Of a DNA stretch of 64,000 nt, positions 1 to 10,795 are shown in pieces. The notes beneath the pieces are model-generated. The model was not told the DNA's origin. It was given only the letters and a program-made list of their open reading frames with translations, and made no database searches. Source of the stretch: Colocasia esculenta (Eukaryota > Streptophyta > Magnoliopsida > Alismatales > Araceae); NCBI GenBank assembly GCA_014218235.1, contig CM024757.1:147821371-147885370 (forward strand), in the 5' to 3' direction. Both the position numbers and the translations under genes were made by a program. Each line of letters begins with the position of its first letter. Within the stretch, counting starts at the first letter, position 1.

Positions 1-725
1 AGGAACTGAGACGACGACGTCCGACATAAATTGAAGGCGTGGTCGCTACGGCACACGTGATAGATGTGGATGTCGTGGTTCGCTGGACGAGGTCGCTTAG
101 GCACTCGTCAGGAACTGAGAGACGACGTCCGACGTAAATTGAAGGCGTGGTCACTTCGGCACACGTGATAGACGTGGACGTCGTAGTTTGCTGGACGAGG
201 TCGCTTAGGCACTCGTCAGGAACTGAGAGACGACGTCCGACGTAAATTGAAGGCGTGGTCGCTTCGGCACACGTGATAGACATGGACGTCATGGTTCACT
301 GGACGAGGTCGCTTAGGCACTCGTCAGGAACTGAGATACGACGTCTGACGTAAATTGAAGGCATGGTCGCTTCGGCACACGTGATAGACGTGGACGTCGT
401 AGTTAGCTGAACAAGGTCGCTTAGGCACTCGTCAGGAACTGAGAGACGACGTCCGACGTAAATTGAAGGCGTGGTCACTTTGGCACACGTGATAGACGTG
501 GACGTCGTGGTTCACTGAATGAGGTCGCTTAGGCACTCATCAGGAACTGAGAGACGACGTCCGACGTAAATTGAAGGCGTGGTCGCTTCGGCACACGCGA
601 GAAGTGAACATCGTAGTTTGCTGGACAAGGCAGCTTAGGCACTCATCAGGAACTGAGAGACGACGTATGACGTGAACTAAAGCTATGGTCGCCTAGGCAC
701 ACGCAATGAACGTTGACGAACGATG
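1..725. repeat. 108-bp tandem repeat array, about 6.7 copies
   Basis: The unit starts with aggaactgag and recurs at positions 1, 110, 218, 326, 434, 542 and 648, giving periods of 109, 108, 108, 108, 108 and 106. Copies are highly similar, and the array decays after about 700. The period is a multiple of three, so a 36-residue repeat appears in any frame left open, but no convincing protein is seen. The array probably continues to the left of the window. It lies between where pol should end and the antisense gene, a place where Tat-lineage elements are known to carry tandem repeats. Confidence 0.95.
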
Positions 726-1079
726 TCTCTCGACACCATGAAAAGGTCCTACCCGACCTCAAAAGTTGTTTTGACAGGTATGGGCATACTAAGTTGTCCA
801 GGGGCTATAATCTGGTTGGATGCAAACCAACGTTGATGACGAGGTCACTTCGGCGCTCGTTAAGATGAAATTCCGGCATACTAGAAGGCTAAGCTCATCA
901 TGATAGAGTAGCGATAGCCTATATAGTTATATGTTCTCGGTAATAGAAACTGTCCAAAAGGACGAGATCTCGGATAGACCGACGACAAACAGGGTACAAC
1001 TGACAACAAAAGGTTTGCAAAATTCTATTGATAAAAAGGAGTACAGTGTGCGGCGAGGCGCCATGTACAAACGAGGGAC
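726..1079. other. Untranslated spacer of the Tat element
   Basis: This stretch lies between the tandem array and the stop codon of the antisense gene. Its first part still resembles a decayed repeat unit (for example the gaggtcacttcggcgctcgtt segment near 841). I see no coding potential on either strand. Confidence 0.5.
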
Positions 1080-2979
1080 CTAGTCTACGACAAAGTCGTC
1101 GGTGCTGACAGGAGTCTCCTCATTGTGGGGCACTACTGGCTGATCTACTATGACATCATCGGCAGCGGCCTCGAAGGTGCCCTCGACAGCAGTGGCCAGC
1201 GCGTCGTTGACGACAGCAGCAATGCTCTCGTCTCTATCATCGGCGACTGTCTCTTCGTCATCTTCCTCATCGAGTACGACCTCAGAAAGGTCGATGTTCG
1301 GAAAGTGTTGTCGAACACGCTTGAGGTAGAAGTCGTACCCTTGCTTGAAGAGCTTGACGACCTCGGCTTTAAGCTCGTCGGATTCCCGGTAGTCGGCAAT
1401 GGCGTCGTCGGCTGCATTCTTTCGCTCCTCGGCCACCAATCGCACGGTCTCAGATTTTGTCTTCTCATGGGCCTCCTGCTCCACCTTAAGGGCTTTCTTC
1501 TCGTCCAGAAAGAGCTTGCCCACCTTCTTGGCCTCCTCGACTCTCAGCTTCTTCTCGGCCTCGAGCCTGGCCTCGACCTCGGCTACACGTGCCATGGTTG
1601 AAGCTTGGGAAGACTCAACCCTGTGTAGAAGCGTCCCAAACAATGCCAGATGCTCCTGAGTAGCCTTGTAAAAATCCTCAATGACCTTGTTGGATCTCCG
1701 GGCCATCGAACGGGCTTTGACTCTGACTAGGACCGATTGTCAGCCCCACTCAGTCGTGCTAGGTTCCTTCGACTGACTGGGCGATGTCGGGAGAGAGGAA
1801 CCTGAGGCGGTGACCTCGGTCGAAGCTGCAGCAGGCCGAGGACGTTTGGATGGCGCCCTCTTCTCTGATGACTATGGGGTCAGGGGCGACGAGGTAGTGC
1901 GGAGGTCAGACTCAGCAGGTCGGCTGCGCTTCGCACCTCGGCTGACACTTTTCTTGCTTCTTGTCAAAAGCTCGCGCGTGGCCATCTCGGAGAGTGGAAC
2001 GTTGCTCCTCGCCTTCGCTACTGGCATTGACGATTTACCCTTGTCGGCCATCACTAGAAGAGAAGATAAATTCATTAAACATAAAGGATTAGACGACCAT
2101 GAAAGAACGTCAGAAATAAAATCAGACCTCGGCTAGCCTCAACTATGAGCTTGAAAAGCTTTTGGAAGGCTAGAACAGATCAGGAGGCTCCACCGCCTAC
2201 AGAGACTCAAACTCCGAGAGCTCGGAGGCAACAAGATTTGGTGGGCGGAAGGTTTTGTCTCGAATGTTTACGGCCCACCAGGTGGTCGAGAAGGGCCACT
2301 CGTTCCGAGAATGAACGAAAATGAAACTCCTCTTCTAGTTATGGACAAAGGAAGGCATTCGGCCAACAATTTGCCGACCTGACCGGGCTGCGAAGTACAG
2401 CCAATCTCTGAAGGCTTTTACGGAGAAACAGTGAAAGAATAGGTGCGAGGTCGGAACGACCTCGGCCATCGCACAGGCAGCCAGGAAGCCGACAACCGAC
2501 CTCCAAGAGTTCGGGGTCAGCTGCGATGGAGCGACTCCCAGCTTGACGAGAAGAAGATTGACGGAAGGATGGAGGGGCAGGCGGAAGCCTGCTCGGACAG
2601 CCTCGGAGTAGATACAAACTCCCCTCGGCATGGAAAAATGGGCACGGAGCTGTGTGGAAGAATAGATGGTGAAGTCCTCGGGGAAGATGAGACCTAGATG
2701 ACTTTTCATCCATTGTAAGGTCTCTTCATGAATCTCGCACTGAGCATCAACAACTGTGTCGGCTTGCCGACGAGATCCCGAGGTGTGAGAGGAAGGCTGT
2801 TTGGGAACATAGTCACCAGAACCAACCTCCAAGTCGGAAGACTCCTTGGCGGGATCCGACACTTGAGCGTCGGGCCGAGCAGCCTCCAGAAGCATCCTTT
2901 TCTTGGAACGGGGGGAATCCGCTCCAGATAGATCCAAAGACAATGAAGAAACGGAAGGGCTGTACGAGGTAGAGCTCAT
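1080..2979 (-). pseudogene. Antisense accessory gene of the Tat element (gypsy-type transposon domain plus coiled coil), broken
   Basis: Function is unknown; the family is known only from plant retrotransposons. The first part (2979 down to 2338) starts with a Ser-rich N-terminus. It carries a domain with GVCIYSEAVRAGFRLPL, then LLVKLGVAPSQLTPNSWR, then GRMPSFVHN, which matches the 'putative gypsy type transposon' domain (Pfam PF04195 by recognition). The frame then meets stops at 2335-2337, 2197-2199 and 2170-2172; the first replaces a Trp that relatives keep and the second fits a Gln. A plausible 74-nt GT-AG intron (minus strand, 2127 to 2054) leads to the second part beginning MADKGKSSM (2051), in one frame down to 1080 with stops at 1872-1874 and 1740-1742. 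The second part ends in a long Lys/Glu/Ala-rich coiled coil (about 1400-1660) and an acidic tail. The same layout occurs at 50300-52963. Clearly a pseudogene in this copy. Confidence 0.7.
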
Positions 2980-3112
2980 GGCTTACCTCTGAAGGGAAGA
3001 AGCAGAGAAGGAAAAAGTGCTCAGACGTTGGCTCGAAGGTCGTCGGTTCGTCTGCTGGTCGTCTGAGGTGAGCTCGCGTGGGAAAGCAAGGGCGGTTTTG
3101 TTGGCCCTTCTG

Positions 3113-4960
3113 TGTGCGGCAGCAAGGTAACCTAGAGGGGGGGTGAATAGGATTTTCTGAAATCTGAAATCAAAACGTGAACACTTAAAAGTTTGGTTAG
3201 TGTTAGTGTGATGAAGAGTGGCAGTGCGGAAGCAAAAGAACAATAACACAAAAGGACACAGGAGATTTATCCTGGTTCGGCCCTTCCCACATGGAAGTCC
3301 TACGTCCAGTCCCCAAGCAAACTCTTGGGATTTCACTAACCGAAGGTACAGTCCCCTTCAAGGACACTACAACACCCTGGATACCCCACCAGGTCTTCTT
3401 CTCTTTCCCGGGCAAGAAGGCAGCCCACTTATTTTCTAGGCTCAGAAGCAAACCTACTTCTTTTACAGGTTCAGAAGTAAACCTTCTGGAACAAACCCCA
3501 GTGCGGTTCTGCTAGACTTAAACCCCCAGCTAGGTCCTGTTGGTACAAACCCCAACACGGTTCTGCTAGACACTAACCTCTAGCTAGGTCACACACTGTA
3601 TACAGTCCTACAGCTAGACAGAAATCTTTCTTAGAAAAGAAAGATCAGACTGAGAGCTATTACAAGATGAACGCTCAGGACTTAGCTCACAGTCCCAGAC
3701 TCTCCCCCAAGATTACAATGAGCACAGGGAGAATGGAAGAGAAGAAGGCTTGAGGGCGATGAAGACTTCAGCTTTGAAAGCTTCTGTAGATTTTTGGCTC
3801 GAGCTCTTCTCTCTTTCTCTGAGTGTTTGTGGCGTGAAGGTTCTTCTCACAGTTGTACACTCCTTGAAGGATTTTCAGGAAAGGCTCTCTTTAATCTTCA
3901 GCAATGCTCCATCTTTCATATGAGCAGCTTGAATAGATCCGTTGAAGAGATCCGTTGGAGTTCTAGCCGTTGCTCATCTCCTCTTCATTTGTCTTGATCA
4001 GACTCTGATGGTCTTCGAGGTCTGTGAGCATGGAAGAAAGTGTTAGCATAAAAGAGTGTTTATGATAAACGATGCATAGTACTGTGCTTCTGCTAACATA
4101 CTGAAAAATAGTAGGTCAAATCTTTTTCTGGCAAGATTATGCATGCAGCTTTTTCTGTCAGATAATATTTGACTTTTCAATGAGCGCCAAAAACACTTTC
4201 AAAATATTCAAGAGAAATCGTTGTTCATTTACAAGTAAATCGTTGCAAGTTTATGAACAAATCGATGTGAAAGACAAGTCGTTATGATCTTTGAAGAAAT
4301 CGTTATGAGCATGACTTATGAAATCATTATGGGAACGACTTCTTAACAAATCGTTATGAAGGCAAGTCAATGCGTTCACTTAAGAAATCGTTACGGTCTA
4401 AAGAAATCGTTATGAGCATGACTTATGAAATCGTTATGTGAAGAGTCGTTGCTCATTTGTAAACAAATCGTTGTGAGAGCAAATCGTTGTCTCACTTAAG
4501 AAGTCGATGTGATCACTTATGAAATCGTTATGGGAACCAAGCCGATGTGATCACTTATGAAATCGTTATGGGAACTAAGCCGATGTGATCACTTATGAAA
4601 TCGTTATGGGAACTAAGCCGATGTGATCACTTATGAAATCGTTATGCAAGGAAATCGATATGAGGGCAAATCGTTGTGGCTATAAAAGGAATCGTTCTGA
4701 GATCAATTTCTTAACAAATCATTATGGCCACTTAGCGAAGTCGTTGTAGCGCTTCTAAAAAATTAATTAAAAAAAAATCATTGTAGCGCTTATTAATTTT
4801 GGCACTTAAACTGAAATCGATGTATATTGATTAAACATCGATTTTATCATTTTAGTGCGCCATATTGCATCAATGTGAGACTCAGCATTTTGCTATGAGA
4901 TTGATGCGACACAGATGAAACAAAATATTCAATTTAAGTTACATCATAAATTTTATTATC
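3113..4960 (-). mobile_element. SIRE/Maximus-like copia solo LTR
   Basis: The left end (tgtgcggcagcaaggtaacc, then a run of G and tgaat) matches the end of the SIRE-type LTRs at 26552 and 37628 in position and style. The next 300 bases share their layout: a 'tcctggttcgg' segment, 'cctacgtccagtcccc', 'gatttcact' and 'ggtacagtcccc'. Further right lies a dense array of AAATCGTTATGA-like motifs (about 4200-4780), also present in those LTRs. There is no internal region, so this is a solo or truncated LTR inserted in the Tat element. The right boundary (about 4960) is uncertain and I found no target duplication, so the insertion may be rearranged. The strand follows the resemblance to the minus-oriented element. 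Confidence 0.7.
4200..4780. repeat. AAATCGTTATG motif array inside the solo LTR
   Basis: More than twenty variants of AAATCGTTATGA or its relatives occur at irregular spacing. A regular 38-bp tandem block repeats about 3.5 times between 4508 and 4640 (gatcacttatgaaatcgtta...). Related but not identical arrays occur in the copia LTRs at 27690-28335 and 38770-39410. Confidence 0.85.
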
Positions 4961-5017
4961 ACCAAAATACAAGAACAAATAGAGAGTGGTTCAACAGGTT
5001 TTTCAGCAGCAGACCTC

Positions 5018-5027
5018 ACTATATAGA
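5018..5027 (-). promoter_or_regulatory. Possible TATA box of the antisense accessory gene
   Basis: On the minus strand this reads CTATATAGTG, pointing toward the accessory gene at 2979. The 1.85-kb solo LTR lies between them. Without that insertion the TATA would sit a few hundred bases upstream of the ATG, comparable to the TTATAA (50155-50160) before the ATG at 50300 in the second Tat element. Inference from motif and position only. Confidence 0.35.
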
Positions 5028-5401
5028 GTCGGGGTATCGATTGAATCCAACAGTGGACATCCATCTTCCAGGGCAACGGTTGAGATCCGCACACGTGGCG
5101 CTACTGGATTGACCGTCCGGCATCGTCTCGGATTCTGATCAGCGCGGACGGAGATGAGATCCATGATGGTGCACGGGAGACGAGGAGGTGACTTGACGGT
5201 TGGCGTCATTGCACAACAGCCGAGAAGACCTATTAGTATGGCACTAACGGCCATGATGTGATCAGTGGCAGGCCGGCGCTGACAGTGTGATGATGCGGTA
5301 CAAGCCACGTGAGCTGGCGCGATTACGTGGCAAGGCACGTACTTTTTCTTACAGCTTCACCTCGGCCCAGTTCCCGTTCTGACGTGAACCTGGGGGGCTA
5401 A

Positions 5402-6101
5402 TGATAGTGGGATATCCCAGCAGGTCGGCTTTGTTCTCGGTATCAGCCGACCTCATTAAAGGTATAGGCCGACGACCTTTATCACTGACAGAACATTAGC
5501 TAACCGGCGTTTAAGGTCGGAACAATGAATGCATTTTGAACTTGGGGTCGTCTATCCCAGCTCGGCCATAGACGACCTCTCTGCTCGGACGGAGCCGGCC
5601 TGGTGTCCGGCGTGCTCGTGCGTGCCCCGAAGCGATCCTCACGTGACCAACAAGCGAATAAGGTAAGGACCAAAGATCACAGAACTGACAACTACGGCTT
5701 TTAAGACCACGGTCACGATGACCTGGCAGGGCGGTGGCAACCTCTAATCTGGCATTAATCACGGAAACCCCCAGCGAGATCGGCGGGGTCGTCCAGCTGT
5801 TACACAGGTGTCCTACTACTATATAAGAGGCAGACACTCCACAGGCGTAGGTACGATGTTCTACCCGAAGCTAGGCCATTCTACTCGGCTAGTGACTGAC
5901 AAAAGCGTCAGAGTGTCTCCCCGTCGAGGCCTCTCGGCGGGTTTTGTAGGTCAGGTCGGGAGCTCAGAACCAGCGTCTCACGTCGGCTAAGCGCGCCTCA
6001 AACGGGATTCATCGGCTTGGTCATCTCGGCTCACTCTTCGGCGAGAAGCACCTCAGCGGTCACCTTGGTCTGAGCCGACCTATGTTACACGTGCTGTAAC
6101 A
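5402..6101 (+). repeat. 3' LTR of the Tat-type element
   Basis: Begins TGATAGTGG directly after a purine-rich tract (tggggggcta) and ends near ctgtaaca; an alternative end is 6089. It contains a good TATA box, TATATAAG at 5820-5827. It also has several gtcggc/gccgac inverted pairs that could fold, notably at 5422-5475. The partner LTR lies outside the window, so neither the exact right end nor a target duplication can be checked. Confidence 0.65.
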
Positions 6102-6959
6102 GTAACCATTTGAACTTATTATATATTCGGCACAAAATATATGATAGATAGATTGTTATATCCATCTTTCAACCAAATTCCATAACTATCTTATTATTTT
6201 TGGGACTCTCTCTCTCCTAAGCAATTTAAATGTTTATCATGCATAAGTTGTCGACAAGCATAACTACTAATTTAAATGTTTATCATGCTCAGATATATAA
6301 TTTATCGCATTATTATTGAGTTTTTTTATATATTAATTCTTACAAACTTTGTTAATTACATATTAATCTCTTAAATCTAACTATTATCATATTAGTCTCT
6401 TAAAATTTCTATGGAGGCGGCGGTGGAAGGCTAGACATGAGGAGGAGGGGGAGGAGGCAGCGTCGAAGGGAGTCACATACCTATGGAGGCGGCGGTGGAA
6501 GGCTCCTAGTGTTGGCGCTCCGGCGGTGTGGGCTCAGCAACAGCTAGGAGGCGATGGTGGGGGGGAGAGATTATTGCAGGATGTTTAGCCTTTTTTTCAA
6601 GAGGGGGGGGGGGGAGCACGAGGTGTTTTTTTTGGGGGGGGGGGGGAGGGAGAGAATATTAAATTTTAAATATTAACAATTTGATTATGGCAAAAATAGA
6701 AATATAATAATTTTTGAAAAGAAAGCTTTATTACATTTTTATTCACTAACATTTCGGTCGATGTAGCCGCAGCAATACTCGTAGAGGAATAAAATGTTTT
6801 ATCTGGATCCGTTTACAGCCCTACTCGTAGAGGAATAAAATATTTTATCTGGATCCGGGGTAAAAAATGAGATAATATTAAGAGATATATAATAAAATAA
6901 TATTTAAATTTTAATGATAATTTTTTCAAAATTTTTTATTTTTAAAAAAAGTTACCCAT
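6102..6959. other. AT-rich spacer with short direct repeats
   Basis: No gene is visible. Two short duplications stand out: atggaggcggcggtggaagg at about 6412 and 6482, and a 46-bp repeat containing ctcgtagaggaataaaat at about 6777 and 6823. Two poly-G tracts (6601-6616 and about 6636-6648) flank a T run. Confidence 0.7.
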
Positions 6960-7777
6960 CCTGCCCACCTCTTGAGGTGGGGCAAAGTTACCCAGGGTAA
7001 GGGGTACTTACCCAGGTTACCCTCACTCGTGTCTCGGGTAAGGGGTCAGGGGTACTTATCCAGGGGTAAGGGGTACTTACCCAGGTTACCCTCACTCGTG
7101 TCTGGGGTAAGGGATACTTACCCAGGGGTAAGGGGTACTTACCCAGGTTACTCTCACTCGTGTCTGGGGTAAGGGATACTTACCCAGGGGTAAGGGGTAC
7201 TAACCTGGGTAAGTACCCCTTACCACTTACCCCTGGGTAACCTTGCCCCACCTGAAGAGGGTAGACTACCCCTCGGTAGGTTAACCAGGGGTCCTCTAAC
7301 CCAACCTAGTTTGGGATGAGGTTTACCCCTAGGTAACCCTGGTTTAAATATTATTTTATTATACATGTCTAAATATTATCTCATTTTTTATTTTTAAAAA
7401 AGATAAATTGAGTCAAAGTGTTTAGTTGACTAAAAAAAATAAAAAGTGGGTACTCTACCCTTGGTTAGTGGGGTAAGATAGAAATACATCAAAGTGGGGT
7501 AGGCCACTTTTTGGATTAGAAGACCCCTGGTTAAACTACCCAGAGATAGTCTACCCTTGTGTCAAAGTGGCCTGGGGCAAGGTTACCCAGGGGTAAGGGG
7601 TACTTACCCAGGTTACCCTCACTCGTGTCTAGGGTAAGGGGTAAGGGCTACTTACCTAGGTTACCCTCACCCTCTTCCCCAAAGTAAGGGGAAGAGTTTA
7701 CCCCTAGGTTAGAGGACCACTAACTAAACTAACCACGGGTAGTCTACCCTTGTGTCAAAGTGGGGTGACGTAGAGGG
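6960..7777. repeat. GGGTAAGG-rich foldback repeat, left part
   Basis: Imperfect direct repeats contain gggtaaggggtacttaccc and ggttaccctcactcgtgtct at about 7000-7040, 7070-7105, 7132-7168 and 7595-7630 (spacing 69 and 62 for the first three). The segment at 6969-7010 reappears inverted at about 7206-7260, so the region can fold into a long hairpin. The Tekay-type element begins at 7778 inside this repeat, and related GGGTAACC-type sequence resumes after its right end (21693-22130). Possibly a foldback or MITE-like element; class unknown. Confidence 0.6.
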
Positions 7778-10700
7778 TGTCACGCCCCGACACGGAATAT
7801 CAGAACGCGAGGCAGTTGCAAGTAAACGGGTGCAGAGCAAGTACTAGACATCAAACCATTGCACAATGAATAATACTAAAGAAAATACCTTTCATTAATA
7901 ACTTTCTAAATGTCTAGTTACAACCACTAATATCAGAGCCAATTCTATAGGGCCCAATTATATTGAATAAAAGTAAAAGACTAACTAAGACTCTAACATA
8001 TTGCTAGGACGCTAGGGTACTCGTGACGTCACTCCTGGTCGTTCCCGTCCTCTTGAGTGTATGTATCATCCTCGGTTTCACCTAAGAACACAACAACAAA
8101 TAACGCAGGGTGAGCGATAACGCCCAGTAGAACTTAAATCTCAATGGTCAAGCAGGCTTTAAATAGTTAATGCATTAAAGGCAGAGTAACTAATGATAGA
8201 GCGAGAGAGTCAAGTAAAAGATAGCAGGATAGCACGTGAACAAAATAGCACAACTTTCCATATATAACAAGAGTGTCGAGTATAGCACAAAATAGCAAGA
8301 TGGCCATAGCACAAAATAGCACAAAATATAGCAATAGCACAGCGAGAATAACATAGAACTTTATTTGTCTTGTAGACAACTAGAGAATATAGCACTTTTG
8401 ATTGTCATATAGATAGTCGAGATAGATAGAACTCGAGTGTAATGCCAAACACTCTGATCATTTAACTCCCATGGGTACTAGCACTTTCGGGCGCACATCC
8501 CAGGACCAGATCGGGCCCTTTATATATTGCAAGGCATTAGTTATATTGTTTATCTTTAGACAATCAGTTAATGACCAATATAGAGTACCAAGAAATAGAT
8601 GAGAGCACTAGATGAATAGATGAGATAGTAGAGAGAATGTGCATAGATGAGCGAGTAAAGTAGATATGAGAGCTAGGGGACATTGCACGTAACACGTCGA
8701 GTAAGCAGGTGATAGTAACAGTTGCACAACATGCGCACTTGGTGTTGGCAGTTAGGTGGAACTCACTACCTTTCCGCTGGCCATGTTAAGCACAAGTCTA
8801 GAGGTCCGGCGTGATTCAAGACGAGAGTGAACTTCTAATGGCCGTTTGGATCGTATTGATCCCTAAAGGGTTTCATAGGTGTTAGGGTATAACCCGCTCG
8901 TCGACCATGTGGGAATCTATGGACAAAGGAGACTTACGGAGGCCTTGAACAAAGACTCACTAGTCCGACAGAAGGAGTATCCGACAGAGAGTTCATCCAA
9001 GTCAAGAAAGTGTGTATATAGAAACAAGTGATCAACATTCTAGAGGAATTCTAGAACAGTGGAGCGTCGGTATCGGTGTTCCAAAACATCGCGAGAAAAC
9101 GTACACAAGTATAATTAAGCATGAGGCAATTTAATTACATAAATTACCAGATAAATTATGTAACATGTTCATGCCAATTAAGCCATATTTGTATGGTTCA
9201 AAGTGTGTGCTTTGTGTGAGAGAAATCATAGACATGACAAGAATCAAGTGTATATCTTTTAAGCAATTATACCAAGTAAGATTATAACAGTTTATTTACT
9301 GTGGTGATGACTATTAACAGAAGTATAGACACTGTAAAGAGCTCGAGTATGAAGAATCAAGGGTTTTTCTAAAAAAAGATCCAGATCGCGATGCACCCCC
9401 GTGAGGGTAGCGACGGGGTCAAGGCAGATCGCGACAAGGGCTTGCACTGAACGCGATAGGTTGTTCAGAACAGGCACTGAGATCGCGATGGGGTCTTGCA
9501 AGGATCGCGACAGGTCGGTCAGGACAGACGCACGGATCATGACAATAGTGTCCGTCGCGTTCATAACGTGACGGTTAATGCTGTCGTGACAAGGCCTCGA
9601 AACGCGGCCTATCGGGCCGTCGCATTCACAGGGCCTGCGCCTGAGTCCGACAGGGGGTCAGACATGTCTTGGATTACGGTCCAAGAGTTGCCCTTCTTGA
9701 CACATAGGGATTCAAAAATATAGAACTAATTTTACAAGCAATGAAAAATCATGAAACAAGTTGCAGGTTGATCTAAACATGCGTGAGAACTTATAGTAAA
9801 TAGGAATTCGAAAATGGATATGTTTTTGATAGGTCTCAATCATGTCAAACATGAAAGATAATAAACTGCGAATAGTGGGGATGCAAGAATTTATTCGCAA
9901 GATAGAGTTGATGTAAATTAGGGCTTTTAGGGGCAAAAGATCCCTAACAGCCGTCAGTATCTCCAGTAAAATTGTTGTAGCACGAAGTCAAGTGTACATG
10001 GAGAACAAGAGCTAACAAGGGGGTTCGGGGTCATGTAATTTACAGAACATGGAAAATCAAGAAGTAATTATTGGCACGATGATAAATCACGAAACTTGAG
10101 GGGTTTGTTCCTATCACATGGAACAACCTAAGGTCGAAATTTTTTTAATTTTGCTCGTAAGAATGCTTACCTTTCACATTTTTCCTCTTCTAGGGTTTGA
10201 AGATGAAGAACTCGGGAAGAAGCTTTGATAGATCTTCTTCTCCACGATTTCTCCTCCTTTTGGCTTCTCCTTCTAGTCCAACAACCTCTTGGCATGAGCT
10301 AGGGTTGGCCATGAGGGTTTTAGAGAAGTATTTAAGCTCCCCCTAATTCCATTTCCTAGTTTAAGTCTAATTCCCATTTAATTCCGAGTTTCCTATTTTC
10401 CTCTCCCTTTTTTAAGCAAGAGATCTCATAATTGGGTTGAGAGAGAGGGGATTTTGTGGCCAAGCAATTGCGGTAGGTTTAGGATTCCAAATCCAACTCA
10501 AACCACTTATTTTAATACATTAAATACCCTCTTTTTATTTAAGTAATATTTTAGTTACAAATTTAGGGTAATTTTCCATTATTCTCCTTTTTATAAATCC
10601 AATTTTGGCCCACTATATTCCAATGGGTCCATTTAATGAAGCTCATTACTTCTTTTCTTTTAATGAGTTTTAGTAATTTCTCTTTCCATTAATTTCTTAT

Positions 10701-10795
10701 TTAATTTATTTTTCTTTTATTTAATTTTCTAATAAATTTAATTAGTTTTTTATATTATTAAATTTTTATTTTTTGAAAAAATCCAGGTTGCTACA
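7778..10795 (-). repeat. 3' LTR of the Tekay-type element (3018 bp)
   Basis: On the plus strand it runs from TGTCACGCCCCG to GGTTGCTACA, so it reads TGTAGCAACC...GGGGCGTGACA in element orientation, typical of this clade. It aligns along its whole length with 15417-21692 apart from the nested insertion there. Within it, 8180-8400 is rich in tagcacaaaatagca repeats. A TTAAATACT-like TATA candidate lies near 10325-10340 on the minus strand. No independent gene is seen in it. Confidence 0.93.

Larger units (their letters stand above)
1..6101 (+). mobile_element. Tat/Retand-type Ty3/gypsy element, 3' part only
   Basis: This is the right-hand (3') portion of a plus-oriented LTR retrotransposon that continues beyond the left edge. 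From left to right it holds a 108-bp tandem array, an antisense accessory gene on the minus strand, a purine-rich tract (5391-5399) and a 3' LTR beginning TGATAGTGG at 5402. The complete element at 49112-59498 has the same order on the other strand: LTR, purine tract, antisense gene, then pol. This supports assignment to the Tat lineage even though no pol is visible here. A SIRE-type solo LTR is nested at about 3113-4960. The lineage is inferred from layout and from the accessory protein domain; the missing pol would settle it. Confidence 0.65.

Noticed and set aside
296..478. 60-codon ORF with a 36-residue repeat
   Set aside because: Only a product of the 108-bp repeat period being divisible by three; neighbouring units contain stops.
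1..720. CRISPR-like array
   Set aside because: The whole 108-bp unit is repeated with no unique spacers, in plant retrotransposon context.
1125..1601. 158-codon plus-strand ORF
   Set aside because: It is the reverse reading of the coiled-coil part of the antisense gene; its Leu/Val-rich composition comes from Lys/Glu codons on the other strand.
6601..6650. Possible structured G-quadruplex element
   Set aside because: Plain G homopolymers with uncertain length; assembly or slippage is a simpler explanation.
6972..7172. 66-codon repetitive ORF
   Set aside because: It is a translation of the GGGTAAGG tandem repeats.
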